From Alphaproteobacteria bacterium (GTDB lineage: Bacteria > Pseudomonadota > Alphaproteobacteria > Rhizobiales > OSC116): DNA of 64,000 bases. The stretch lies in the NCBI GenBank assembly GCA_002400495.2, contig NVQL02000015.1, positions 22,996 to 86,995 of the forward strand, in the 5' to 3' direction. Positions 47,982-58,488 of this stretch are shown one piece after another. Positions within the stretch are counted from its first letter, which is position 1; each line of letters begins with the position of its first letter. The notes under the pieces were generated by a model. That model had not been told where the DNA came from, did no database searches, and saw nothing but the letters and a program-made list of their open reading frames with translations. The translations under genes and the position numbers were made by a program.

Positions 47982-49595
47982 TTAGCTCATATCTGCGCCT
48001 GATAGGGCTTTTTCGATTAAGGTTTTTGTGGCTTTGATGCCGTAGAGCGCGGCGAAACCACCGAAGCGTGGGCCTTGGCTTTGGCCGAGAAGGATCTCAT
48101 ATAGAGCCTTGAACCAATCGCGTAGGTTTTCGAAATTATGTTCTTTGCCGATAGCAAAAACTTCGGTCATGATGTCGCTGGGGCTTAGGTCTTCTGGCAT
48201 TTTTTCCAAACGCTTGGCAAGGTCTTCTAAGGCGGTGCGTTCTTGATCGGTTGGGGTGCGGAATTTTTTGGTGGGTTTGACAAAATCTTCGTAATAAGTC
48301 AGGGCGTAGCTGATTAATCTATCTAATAATGGATAGGTTTCGGCATTGGCTTCTACGCCATCAATTGGTTTGACATAATTGCGAATGAAGCCCCATAGGG
48401 TGGCTTTGTCATCGACATTGGCGACGCTGACAAGATTGAGCAACAGCGCAAAACTTATGGGCATGTTTTCTTTGGGCAGGTTGCCATTATGCACGTGATA
48501 GGCGGCATTGCTTAGCTTGTCTTTTGGTTCTTGAGCGTCATACTTATCTAAAAATGTGATGTATTCATCGACGGCTTTAGGGATGACATCGAAGAATAAT
48601 CTTTTGGCCTTGCGCGGGCTTTGGAACATGTAATATGACAGGCTTTCGGGCGTGGCATAGCGTAGCCAATCTTCCATCGTCAGGCCATTGCCTTTGGATT
48701 TGGAGATTTTTTTGCCTTCTTCGTCTAAGAATAATTCGTAAGAAAAACCGACGGGTGGGGTTTTGCCGAGGGCGCGGACGATGCGGGAAGAGAGGATAAC
48801 GCTCTCGCTTAAATCTTTGCCAGCCATTTCGTAATCGACGCCTAAGGCTGCCCAGCGCATGGCCCAATCGGCTTTCCATTGCATTTTGCAAGCACCACCT
48901 GTGACAGGTAGTGTGATTAGCTCGGCTGTTTCTGGGTCTTTATAGGTGATTGTGCCTTTGGCTAGATCCTTTTCGACCACTGGCACTTGCAATACGATGC
49001 CTGTGCGGGGGCAGATGGGTAGGAATGGGCTGTAGGTGGCGCGTCTCTCTTCGCCTAATGTTGGCAGGATGATGGCCATGATGTCATCGAATTTTGCGAG
49101 CATTAGCAGCAAAGTTTTATCCATCATGCCTGATTTATAGCATTGGGTGGCGCTCATGAATTCATAATCAAAACCGAAGCTGTCGAGGAATTCTTGCAGG
49201 CGTTGGTTATTATGTTCGGCGAAGCTTTTATTGGTGCCGAACGGGTCTTTGACTTGGGTGAGTGGCAAGCCTAGCTGGGTGGCTAGCATGTCTTGGTTGG
49301 GCAGGTTGGTTGGGACTTTGCGGAAACCGTCCATATCATCTGAGAAGCATATTAATCTTGTGGGGCGGCCAGTTAATAGCTCGAACGCGTGGCGCACCAT
49401 GGTGGTACGTGCCACTTCGCCAAATGTGCCGATATGTGGCAGGCCTGAAGGGCCGTAACCTGTTTGAAAAACTACGGGTTTTGACTTGTCTGAACCTAGC
49501 TTATCGAGACGTTTTATAAGGTTTTTAGCCTCTAAATAAGGCCATGCTTTGCTGTCATTTGCGACATTTTTAAGCTCTTGCTGTAGGTCAGACAT
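47982..49595 (-). CDS. lysK: Class I lysine--tRNA ligase
   Basis: 537 aa; TGYGPSGLPHIGTFGEVARTTMV (HIGH-like) and KKISKSKGNGLT (KMSKS-like). Confidence 0.94.
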   Translation of the reverse strand: MSDLQQELKNVANDSKAWPYLEAKNLIKRLDKLGSDKSKPVVFQTGYGPSGLPHIGTFGEVARTTMVRHAFELLTGRPTRLICFSDDMDGFRKVPTNLPNQDMLATQLGLPLTQVKDPFGTNKSFAEHNNQRLQEFLDSFGFDYEFMSATQCYKSGMMDKTLLLMLAKFDDIMAIILPTLGEERRATYSPFLPICPRTGIVLQVPVVEKDLAKGTITYKDPETAELITLPVTGGACKMQWKADWAMRWAALGVDYEMAGKDLSESVILSSRIVRALGKTPPVGFSYELFLDEEGKKISKSKGNGLTMEDWLRYATPESLSYYMFQSPRKAKRLFFDVIPKAVDEYITFLDKYDAQEPKDKLSNAAYHVHNGNLPKENMPISFALLLNLVSVANVDDKATLWGFIRNYVKPIDGVEANAETYPLLDRLISYALTYYEDFVKPTKKFRTPTDQERTALEDLAKRLEKMPEDLSPSDIMTEVFAIGKEHNFENLRDWFKALYEILLGQSQGPRFGGFAALYGIKATKTLIEKALSGADMS

Positions 49596-49764
49596 GATTG
49601 TCTCCTTAGGTTTTTATTTCCCCTCTTTCATCATAAAAAAAAGCCCAAAAGTCAATATAATATTGGTTTTGAGCGCATTATACGTGTATTTTGCATTTTA
49701 TGGTTTGCATTAAATCGGTTTAAGTATAGCTTGAGCAGAACAAAAGATAAACAAAGAATCAGTT

Positions 49765-52758
49765 TTGCCCCAAAGCCAGCCTGCAAATTCGCCTCCGACT
49801 GATGAGGCCAAACCATCGCTCAACAACTGCCCGATTATGCTGAATAATGGCATAAAAGCTTTGTTGATTGATGAAGATGGCAGCATTGAAAATCTGGATG
49901 CATTTGATGCCTTAATGCGGCTTAAAACCAAGCCGCATTTGGTGGTGCATAGTGTGTTTACCATTGATCGGTTGGCGCGGTTTTCTAGCAAAAATGGCAA
50001 TGGTTTGTTTACGGCGGCGATTAATGTGGCGCATTTTGATGTGCTGGAGTTGTTTGCGTTTATTCACCCGACTGTATTTGTGCGGCCATCGATTGGTGGG
50101 TTACTTGACGCTTTGGGCATTGAAAACTCTGAAAGTTTGGAAGAGCAGGCGATAAAATTGCATGAAGTGGTGGGCATTATGCTGAATAGTTGCTCGCCGC
50201 AGCAGATTAACAAAGCCGGTATTAGTGACCCACGGCAAGCGCGGCAATTGGCGCAGGCTATGCATTTGGCGGGTTGGGTTTGGGGTGCGCCGATATTGGA
50301 GCAAATGGGAGCTGAGGTTCATGATCGGCCTGAGGTGGCGCATGACAGTACGGGGGTGAATATATGGGCGCGGTTGCCGAATTGGGAAGAATTTGCGCCA
50401 CGGCCACCTGCGGGTAGTTTGGAAGTTAGCGCCAAGGAAGCTGTGGATTTATTGACGCGGTTTACGGGTAAAGATGCCGAAATACGTGAAGGCCAGCAGA
50501 AATATGCGGCCGAGGCTAGCAAGGCATTTAATGCGCGGGAGAGTGACCAACACCCGCATATTGTGTTGGGTGAAGCGGGCACTGGTATTGGCAAAACTTT
50601 TGGTTATTTGGCGCCAGCTTTGGCGTGGGCGCGGAAGAATGACGGCAAGGTGCAGATTTCGACTTATACCAAGGCGTTGCAGCGGCAGATTGACCAGCAG
50701 TTGATTCATATTTATCCGAATGTGCAATCTAAACAGGCCTCGACGGTTATTCGCAAGGGGCGCGAGAATTATATGTGCCTGCTGAATTTTGAGGAATGGG
50801 CTGGTAAGGCGATTCACCAAAAAGGTGCGCAGGCTGTGGTAGCGGGTTTGTTGGCGCGTTGGGGGATGAATACTTTGGATGGCGATATGGTTGGTGGGGA
50901 TTTGCCGAGTTGGCTATTGCCATTGCTGACCCATCGGGCGCAAGATGGGGCTAACCGTTTGAGTGTTAACCTGACTGATACGCGCGGGGAATGCATTCAT
51001 GGTGCCTGCCCGCATTATGGCAAATGTTATATTGAAAAAAGCAAGCGCCGTGCCAATCGTGCTGAATTGGTAATTAGCAACCATGCTTTGGTGATGCATA
51101 CCTTGGCTTATGACGGATTTATGAAGCAGCATAACAGCGCGAAGCCGCAGCTGGTGCAGATGGTTGATGGCGAAGAGGTTGAACCGCAACGGCCGCGGTT
51201 GGTATTTGATGAGGGGCATCATTTGTTTGATGCGGCGGATAGTTGTTTTGCGGCGCATTTGACTGGGCTTGAAATGGCTGAATTGCGGCGTTGGTTGCGC
51301 GGGGCTGAAACGGGCACATCGGGTGGGCGAACGCGCGGGTTGAAATCGCGACTTGAAGAGTTGATTTATGATGATGATAGTGGCATGGAGGCCTTGGCTG
51401 ACGTGTTGCATAATGCGATGAAATTGCCTGCGCCGCGTTGGAATGCGCGACTGAGTGAGAATATGGCTGAGGGGCCTGCTGAGGCGTTTTTGGGTGTGTT
51501 GCGGGGGCAGGTTTATGCCCGCGCTAAAGCTAACCATAGTTATGATTTAGAGGTGGATTGTTATCCGCTGGTTGATGGGGTATTGGCGGCGGCGGAGAAT
51601 TTGCGTGAGGCTTTGACGGCGATTGTGATGCCGCTTAAGGCTTTGTGCAATCGGCTTTCGCGCAAATTGGTTGATGAGGCGGAGAATTTAGAACCTGCGC
51701 AAAAGGCCAAGCTTGAAGCGGCGATTACGGGCATTGAGCGGCGCTCGATTATGCAAATTCCGATGTGGATTGAAATGCTGAAACAGCTTGAGGTTAGTGC
51801 CAAGGTGATTGAAGTTGTGGGGCAATATCACCCTGATTTTGTGGATTGGTTTCACATTCATCGGCGGTTTGGTAAGGATTTTGATGTGGGTATGTATCGG
51901 CATTATATCGACCCGAGCAAGCCGTTGGCTAAATATATATTGTCCGAAACTGATGGGGTTCTTATTACCTCGGCGACTTTGCGTGACCATGTTGATGACA
52001 TTACGGCGATTGACAATAATATTGTTAATCTGACTTCCGACAATAACAATCTACTTGATTGGCGAAGTGCTGAAAGTCGTACGGGGGCGAGCCATTTGCC
52101 TGTGCCTGCTTATCGGTTTTCATGTGACTCGCCGTTTGATTATGCCAAAAATACTGACATTATCATCATTCAAGACATTAATCGGGATAACCCTGAACAG
52201 GTGACCGCGGCGATGCAGGCTTTGTTTATTGCTGCGGGTGGCGGGGGGCTTGGGTTGTTTACTGCCATATCGCGTTTGCGGCAGACCTATGACAAGCTGA
52301 TATTGCCGATGAGTGAAAAAGACATTCAGCTTTATGCGCAACATGTTGACCCGTTGGATATCGGCACTCTGATTGACATGTTTCGTGCCAATAAAAATAG
52401 TTGTTTATTGGGCACTGATGCGGTGCGTGATGGGGTGGATGTGCCTGGTGAAAGCCTGCGCTTGCTGGTTTATGACCGTGTGCCTTGGTTGCGACCATCT
52501 ATTTTGGAGCGTGCGCGCAAGGCGGAATTTGGTGGCAACCAATATGCTGATATGATGACGCGGTTTAAATTGAAACAAGCGTTTGGGCGATTGATCCGCC
52601 GTGCCGATGACAAGGGGGTTTTTGTGATGCTCGACAAGCGCATGCCGACGCGTTTGCAGACGGCTTTTCCCAAAGATGTGACGGTGCATAAGATTGGTTT
52701 GAAAGAGGCGGTTAGGCTAATTGCTATTAAATTAAATCAAAATAAAGACTTGAATTAA
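49765..52758 (+). CDS. DinG-family ATP-dependent DNA helicase with about 220-aa N-terminal extension (TTG start)
   Basis: 997 aa; GEAGTGIGKTFGYLAPALAW, CIHGACPHYGKCYIEKSKRRANRAELVISNHAL (Fe-S Cys), FDEGHHLFDAAD, AFGRLIRRADDKGV. Confidence 0.88.
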   Translation: MPQSQPANSPPTDEAKPSLNNCPIMLNNGIKALLIDEDGSIENLDAFDALMRLKTKPHLVVHSVFTIDRLARFSSKNGNGLFTAAINVAHFDVLELFAFIHPTVFVRPSIGGLLDALGIENSESLEEQAIKLHEVVGIMLNSCSPQQINKAGISDPRQARQLAQAMHLAGWVWGAPILEQMGAEVHDRPEVAHDSTGVNIWARLPNWEEFAPRPPAGSLEVSAKEAVDLLTRFTGKDAEIREGQQKYAAEASKAFNARESDQHPHIVLGEAGTGIGKTFGYLAPALAWARKNDGKVQISTYTKALQRQIDQQLIHIYPNVQSKQASTVIRKGRENYMCLLNFEEWAGKAIHQKGAQAVVAGLLARWGMNTLDGDMVGGDLPSWLLPLLTHRAQDGANRLSVNLTDTRGECIHGACPHYGKCYIEKSKRRANRAELVISNHALVMHTLAYDGFMKQHNSAKPQLVQMVDGEEVEPQRPRLVFDEGHHLFDAADSCFAAHLTGLEMAELRRWLRGAETGTSGGRTRGLKSRLEELIYDDDSGMEALADVLHNAMKLPAPRWNARLSENMAEGPAEAFLGVLRGQVYARAKANHSYDLEVDCYPLVDGVLAAAENLREALTAIVMPLKALCNRLSRKLVDEAENLEPAQKAKLEAAITGIERRSIMQIPMWIEMLKQLEVSAKVIEVVGQYHPDFVDWFHIHRRFGKDFDVGMYRHYIDPSKPLAKYILSETDGVLITSATLRDHVDDITAIDNNIVNLTSDNNNLLDWRSAESRTGASHLPVPAYRFSCDSPFDYAKNTDIIIIQDINRDNPEQVTAAMQALFIAAGGGGLGLFTAISRLRQTYDKLILPMSEKDIQLYAQHVDPLDIGTLIDMFRANKNSCLLGTDAVRDGVDVPGESLRLLVYDRVPWLRPSILERARKAEFGGNQYADMMTRFKLKQAFGRLIRRADDKGVFVMLDKRMPTRLQTAFPKDVTVHKIGLKEAVRLIAIKLNQNKDLN

Positions 52759-52831
52759 CTACAGAATTTAACGAAAAAATCAGAAATTGCCACTAGAGTG
52801 ACCTTAGAGTTTACTATTAGTGAGATTTTTT

Positions 52832-54022
52832 ATGCGATTTTTAGCCTTGGACAGTTGGCGTGGTGTTTGTGCCGTGCTCATCACCCTTTATCATTTGCCT
52901 GTCTTGTTCCATTTTAGTGGCAGCGATTTTATGCATGGCACTTATATGGCGGTTGATTTTTTCTTTGTGCTGTCGGGTTTTGTGATCACACATAGTTATT
53001 TTAAGAAGGTCAATAAAATTAGCGATCTGGTTGGGTTTATCATCAGGCGGGTGGCCCGTTTGTGGCCGTTGCATGTGTTTATGCTGGTGATGCTGATTGG
53101 ATATGAATTTTTGCTATTGGGCGCGACCAAAGCGGGCATTGACTCACCGCGCGAGATTTTTGATCACCGCACCAGCATTGAGGCGATTTTTAGTAATGTG
53201 TTTTTTCTGCATAGTATGGGCTTGCATGATACGAACACTTGGAACTTGCCGAGTTGGAGCATCAGTGTTGAATTTTATACCTATATGGTGTTTGCATTGA
53301 TGGCGGTGACGGTTAAAAAAATCTGGTATGCGGCTTGTATATTGGTGGTTGGATTGTCTGCCGCTGTGCTTATTTATATTAGCCAAGACAATGGCATGTA
53401 TATTGACTGGGCTTATGATTTTGGTTTTTTTCGTTGTGTTATGGGGTTTTTCTCTGGTTCGATTGCCTATGGTATTTATATGAAAATCAGCCGAAATGGT
53501 GAGAGAAAATTGCAATATGCCAGTTTGTTTGAGGTTTTGGCAGTGATTTTGGTGGCATATTTTGTGACTTTCCAATCCAAAACCGCATTGAATATGTTGG
53601 CACCGAGTGTGTTTGCATTTACCATTATCATTTTTGCTTATGAAGGTGGGGCTTTGTCGCAATTGATGAAAATTAAGCCGATTAATGTATTGGGCAAATG
53701 GAGTTATTCTATATATCTAACGCATTTTTTGCTGATTCAAATCGTGATGTCATTTATTGTGGTGTTTGAAAAAGTATTTAAAATCAACCTGAAGCAAGAG
53801 ATTATGTTTTTTGGCGATGCTAAATTTGTGGTTGATTTTGGCAACATGGCATTTAATGATTTATTGGCGTTGGGTTATTTGGTGGTCACTTTGGGTGTAT
53901 CGGCGTTGACTTATAAATATATTGAGCTTAAAGGCCAGAAATGGATTAATGGCTTTGCCGCTAAGAAGCAAAAACTCAAGCTATGCCTGCGAAATAGTGC
54001 CATCACCAAATGCCATGTCTAA
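52832..54022 (+). CDS. Acyltransferase family 3 (OafA/YrhL-like)
   Basis: FLALDSWRGVCAVLITLYHLPVLFHF...MAVDFFFVLSGFVITHSY. Confidence 0.9.
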   Translation: MRFLALDSWRGVCAVLITLYHLPVLFHFSGSDFMHGTYMAVDFFFVLSGFVITHSYFKKVNKISDLVGFIIRRVARLWPLHVFMLVMLIGYEFLLLGATKAGIDSPREIFDHRTSIEAIFSNVFFLHSMGLHDTNTWNLPSWSISVEFYTYMVFALMAVTVKKIWYAACILVVGLSAAVLIYISQDNGMYIDWAYDFGFFRCVMGFFSGSIAYGIYMKISRNGERKLQYASLFEVLAVILVAYFVTFQSKTALNMLAPSVFAFTIIIFAYEGGALSQLMKIKPINVLGKWSYSIYLTHFLLIQIVMSFIVVFEKVFKINLKQEIMFFGDAKFVVDFGNMAFNDLLALGYLVVTLGVSALTYKYIELKGQKWINGFAAKKQKLKLCLRNSAITKCHV

Positions 54023-54520
54023 TGTAAGCGGTGATGTGGGAATGTCGCCTTTGATGATTTTGGGTAATTCGACTCGTAACGCTGGCGGAATGATGTTTTC
54101 TGTGGTGATTTTAAGCTCGTCGGCTGACCACCATTTAAAACCGACCATAAAGCCTAATTCCTCTTCGGTCAGGCCTTGGGGTATAATGTCATCAGCGGCT
54201 ATTTCGCGCTTCATATGGGCCAGCATATAGGTATGGTGCGCGGTGCGATGTTTGCCATTATATACAACTTCATTTTGGCCTTGCCAAATGATGGGGCCGA
54301 CATTTATATCGTCGGCTGTCAGACCCGATTCTTCATAGGCTTCACGCATTGCGGCTTCGAGTAATGTTTCGCCTTCATCAATGCCGCCACCAATGGTTTC
54401 CCAATGGTTGTCTAAGCGGCCAAAGCCAGGTTCGTAAATATCTAGGCCTTCATAACGGCTTAAAAGTGTTTCATTTTTGTCATTTAAAATAAGCAATCTG
54501 ACTGATTTTCGAACGCGCAT
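53981..54520 (-). CDS. NUDIX hydrolase
   Basis: 179 aa; GGGIDEGETLLEAAMREAYEESGL Nudix box. Confidence 0.93.
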   Translation of the reverse strand: MRVRKSVRLLILNDKNETLLSRYEGLDIYEPGFGRLDNHWETIGGGIDEGETLLEAAMREAYEESGLTADDINVGPIIWQGQNEVVYNGKHRTAHHTYMLAHMKREIAADDIIPQGLTEEELGFMVGFKWWSADELKITTENIIPPALRVELPKIIKGDIPTSPLTLDMAFGDGTISQA

Positions 54521-54592
54521 AAGTTTGCCTTGCTAAGCTAAAAGATAGTATTATGGTGATAAAATATTTTATTCATAAAACATCGATTCTCA

Positions 54593-55915
54593 ATGCAAAA
54601 GCAAGTGAAATATAAATTTAAAAACCTGCCTGAAGCCGCACGAAAACACGTGCGGCTATTTCAAGTTCACCAATTTTTTACTTTAGGTGCCGTGGGCATC
54701 ACTATGGTTATTTTGGTATTGTTGTTGCAAGAGCGCGGTTATAATTTGTTCGACATTGCCATTTTAATGGGCACTTATTCGGCTGCAACATTGTTGTGTG
54801 AACTGCCACTTGGTGGCTTGGCCGATGGCATTGGCCGTAAGCCTGTTTTCATCGTCTCACTGTTGGCTAATATTGTTAGTGTTTTGGTGCTGCTTTTTTA
54901 TCAATCTTATATCTCTGCCCTTATAAGTTTTGCGTTGTATGGCGTTGGCCGCGCGCTTAGTTCTGGCACTATGGATGCTTGGTATATAGAGACATTTAAC
55001 AGGCTAGCCCCACGATTTGGCACTGTGCCAATATTGGCAAAAATGCACTTTGCAGGCGCAACGGGGCTTGCTATTGGTGCCGTTGCGGGCGGTTTTATGG
55101 CTGATTATTTTGGCCCAAAACTCGCGGTATATGGGTTTGGTATTTATGATGCACCGCTTATGGGGGAGCTAGCCATTACATTATTTGTTCTGTTTTTCAA
55201 CCTTGCGCTGATTAAAGAAGATCGTCATCCGCTCAATCGGCAAGTGATAAAATCAGGTTTTACCAATGTGCCTTTGATGATTAAAGACTCGTTTCATTAC
55301 GCGTCGCGGCATCATATTGTATCCATTCTTTTGGTATCTATAGGACTGGCAAGTGCGGCTTTATTTGCGCTCGAAACTTTTTGGATACCGTTTGCTAAGC
55401 CGATGATTGATAGTGAATTCGCGGTGGTTTTCATTGGCATTATTAGTGGGGTATACTTCTTTTCGATGGCCATTGGCGCGGCTTTTTCTGAGCCTGTGGT
55501 GAATATATTTAAAGGCCATAATGCCAAAGCATTGGCTTTTTTGGTGGTGCTTTCTGGGTTGCTTTTTATTGGCCTATCACTGACCAACAATATTTATATT
55601 TTCATTGTGGTGCTGTTTGCGCTTAATAGCATATTGGGGGCGCAAAATGCGCCTGGGGAAAGCCTGTTTCATGATTATGTGCCTGATAATAAACGCTCGA
55701 CCTTATTGTCATTGCAATCGGTTATCGGGCAAGTGGGTGGATTGCTGGGTGTAATAAGCTTGGGTTATATTGCAGAACAATTTGGCATTGCCACAGCTTG
55801 GCAATTGGGCGGGGTGATTGTGATTATTGCTGGCTTGGTTTTGTTGGTTTTGCCAAAACGTATGGCGAATACGCCTGTGGTTAGCCATGATATGGGGGGA
55901 AATAATGAAGACTAA
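54593..55915 (+). CDS. MFS transporter, tandem paralogue 1
   Basis: 440 aa; FDIAILMGTYSAATLLCELPLGGLADGIGRKPVF. Confidence 0.9.
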   Translation: MQKQVKYKFKNLPEAARKHVRLFQVHQFFTLGAVGITMVILVLLLQERGYNLFDIAILMGTYSAATLLCELPLGGLADGIGRKPVFIVSLLANIVSVLVLLFYQSYISALISFALYGVGRALSSGTMDAWYIETFNRLAPRFGTVPILAKMHFAGATGLAIGAVAGGFMADYFGPKLAVYGFGIYDAPLMGELAITLFVLFFNLALIKEDRHPLNRQVIKSGFTNVPLMIKDSFHYASRHHIVSILLVSIGLASAALFALETFWIPFAKPMIDSEFAVVFIGIISGVYFFSMAIGAAFSEPVVNIFKGHNAKALAFLVVLSGLLFIGLSLTNNIYIFIVVLFALNSILGAQNAPGESLFHDYVPDNKRSTLLSLQSVIGQVGGLLGVISLGYIAEQFGIATAWQLGGVIVIIAGLVLLVLPKRMANTPVVSHDMGGNNED

Positions 55916-57209
55916 TTATAAATTTAAAGACCTACCGATTGCAGCCCGAAGGCATGTGAGGATTTACCAATTTCAGCAGTTTTTAAGTTGGGGCGGGTTT
56001 GGCATCACTATTGTTGTGTTGGTTTTATTGCTGCAAGAGCGCGGTTTTAACTTGTTTGACATTGCGATTATCACTGCCACATATTCTGGTACAGCTTTAT
56101 TGTTTGAACTGCCTTTGGGCGGTTTGGCTGATGGCATCGGCCGCAAGCCTGTTTATATATTGGGTGTATTTGCTGACATTGCCGGGCTTTTAACTCTGCT
56201 GTATTTTCGTTCATTTGAAGCTGCGGTTGCTAGTTATGCATTTTATGGGTTTGGGCGGGCTTTGTCATCTGGCAGTTTGGACGCTTGGTATATTGAGACG
56301 TTTCATAAATTAGCACCTAAATTTGGCACGGTGTTGATATTGGCCAAAGTTCAATTTGGTGGCGCCATTGGTTTGGCAATTGGTGCTATATTTGGTGGGC
56401 TTATCGCCGACTTTTTCGGCTCGTATATGCACACTATTGGTTATGGAAAATATGATGCGCCGTTGATTGCTAATTTTATCGTGTCTATTTTTATGCTTTT
56501 TTATACCATTTTGGTGATTAAAGAAGATGGCCGCCCGTTCAACCGACAAGCTATAAAAAATGGCTTTGCTAATGTGCCGATTATATTGCGGGACTCGCTT
56601 AAATATGGTTTGGGGCATCAAATAGTTTTGGTTTTGTTGGTGTCTGTTGGTTTTAGCTCGCTGGCATTTTTTGTGCTTGAAACGTTTTGGATTCCGTTTG
56701 CAAAACCCATGATTGGAAGCCAATATGCGGTTTCGATCATTGGCATCATCACCTCGATATATTTCTTTTCGATCGCCATTGGGGTTAGTTTTTCAACGCC
56801 ATTGGTTGCGCTATTTAAAGGGCAAAATATCAGGGCGCTTATTTTTATCGTTGTGCTTTCTGGGATGTTTTTTATTGGCCTTTCTTTTGCGACCAATATA
56901 TATATTTTCAGCTTGGTTTTGTTTGCGCTTAACGCGGCCAAAGGCGCAAGTGGCGCGCCGCGGGATAGCCTGTTTCATGCCTATGTACCTAATAATAAGC
57001 GCTCTACATTATTGTCATTACAATCGCTTGTTATGCAAGTTGGCGGCTTGGTGGGCATGCTGGGCCTCGGCTTTGTTGCCGAAAAATATAGCATTGCGAC
57101 AGCTTGGCAATTTGGTGGGAGTATAACTATAATCTCTGGCCTTGTTTTGCTGGTTTTGCCGAAGCGCATGGAAAATACGCCTGTTGTAGGGCGTGATGAT
57201 GCGGATTGA
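55905..57209 (+). CDS. MFS transporter, tandem paralogue 2
   Basis: Start ATG 55905 overlaps the stop of paralogue 1; FDIAIITATYSGTALLFELPLGGLADGIGRKPVY. Confidence 0.9.
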   Translation: MKTNYKFKDLPIAARRHVRIYQFQQFLSWGGFGITIVVLVLLLQERGFNLFDIAIITATYSGTALLFELPLGGLADGIGRKPVYILGVFADIAGLLTLLYFRSFEAAVASYAFYGFGRALSSGSLDAWYIETFHKLAPKFGTVLILAKVQFGGAIGLAIGAIFGGLIADFFGSYMHTIGYGKYDAPLIANFIVSIFMLFYTILVIKEDGRPFNRQAIKNGFANVPIILRDSLKYGLGHQIVLVLLVSVGFSSLAFFVLETFWIPFAKPMIGSQYAVSIIGIITSIYFFSIAIGVSFSTPLVALFKGQNIRALIFIVVLSGMFFIGLSFATNIYIFSLVLFALNAAKGASGAPRDSLFHAYVPNNKRSTLLSLQSLVMQVGGLVGMLGLGFVAEKYSIATAWQFGGSITIISGLVLLVLPKRMENTPVVGRDDAD

Positions 57210-58485
57210 TTACGAGCTTAAAGACCTGCCGCTTGAAGCGCAAAAGCATTCGCGAATTTTTCGCATTCATCGGTTTATAGATGCGGCGAGTGTGGGGTTT
57301 TTTGCTGTCATTATCTTGCTGCTGTTGCAAAGCCGCGGGTTTGGATTGTTTGATATTGCGGTGCTTTTGGCGGTGTTTTCAGGAACAAGTTTAGTGCTTG
57401 AATTGCCGCTGGGTGGTTTGGCCGATGGCATTGGCCGCAAGCCAGTTTTTATGCTGTCAATTGTGGCGTTTCTATTGAGCATTCTCACCTTAATTTTATT
57501 TGAAAGCTATTGGCTCACCATGTTGAGTTTGGTCTTTATGGGGCTTCGCATGGCACTTGTGTCTGGCACATTGGCGGCATGGTTTGTCGAAAAATTTAAT
57601 CGGCTTGCGCCTGAATTTTCTACCCAACCTGTTTTGGCTAAAAACCAATTTGCAATGTTAATGGGGCAAGCAATTTCTTCGGTGGCGGGCGGTGTTATTG
57701 CTGATTTTTATGGATCGAGCTTTATTGATTATGGCATCGGTAAATTTGAACTGCCGTTGGTTGGGGCGTTTATTCTTGGTATTGTTGTTTTCATTTATAC
57801 GCATTTTTTGATTATTGAGGATCGGCATAAAATTGACCTTGTGTTGATTAAAAGTGGGTTTTCTAATTTGGGTCATATCATTTATGATTCAGGAATATAT
57901 GGTTTTAAACATCGTTTCATACTACTCATGTTGGTTGGCACCACCTGCACGAGCCTGGCTTTATACACCTTTCAAACCTTTTGGGTGCCGTTTGTGAAAC
58001 CCATGTTAAATGATGGATATGCAGCGTCAATTATTGGCATTCTAACCTTTGGCTATTATAGTTCCCAAGCCTTCGGTTCGATGATTGCGGCCCCTGCCAT
58101 TCGGCTTTTTAACGGTGATGTTGCCAAAGCATTGGCGGGTTTGACATTCATTTGTGCTTTGTGCCTTATCGGCATCTCGTTCACGACGCATATCTATGCA
58201 TTTATAGTGATGCTCGCGCTGTACACTCTATTTGTTGGGTCAACTAGCTCACCCCATAAAAGTATTTTCCATGAGCATATACCCGATGACAAACGCTCGA
58301 CTTTGTTGTCGCTTGAAGCGCTGATGGCACGGCTAGGCGGCCTTGTTGGGCTTTTATTCATTGGCTATATTGCTGATGAATTCTCCATCGCAACGGCTTT
58401 TAAGGCTGGCACTATATTCATTTTTGCGGCAAGCTTTTTATACTATATTTTGTCTCGACGCATACGCAACATTAGCAATCACTAA
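57193..58485 (+). CDS. MFS transporter, tandem paralogue 3
   Basis: 430 aa; overlaps the end of paralogue 2; FDIAVLLAVFSGTSLVLELPLGGLADGIGRKPVF. Confidence 0.9.
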   Translation: MMMRIDYELKDLPLEAQKHSRIFRIHRFIDAASVGFFAVIILLLLQSRGFGLFDIAVLLAVFSGTSLVLELPLGGLADGIGRKPVFMLSIVAFLLSILTLILFESYWLTMLSLVFMGLRMALVSGTLAAWFVEKFNRLAPEFSTQPVLAKNQFAMLMGQAISSVAGGVIADFYGSSFIDYGIGKFELPLVGAFILGIVVFIYTHFLIIEDRHKIDLVLIKSGFSNLGHIIYDSGIYGFKHRFILLMLVGTTCTSLALYTFQTFWVPFVKPMLNDGYAASIIGILTFGYYSSQAFGSMIAAPAIRLFNGDVAKALAGLTFICALCLIGISFTTHIYAFIVMLALYTLFVGSTSSPHKSIFHEHIPDDKRSTLLSLEALMARLGGLVGLLFIGYIADEFSIATAFKAGTIFIFAASFLYYILSRRIRNISNH

Positions 58486-58488
58486 TAT

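Noticed and set aside
55827-55905. N-terminal extension of the second MFS ORF (MLAWFCWFCQNVWRIRLWLAM...)
   Set aside because: Overlaps the coding end of paralogue 1 out of frame; the homologous start is ATG 55905.
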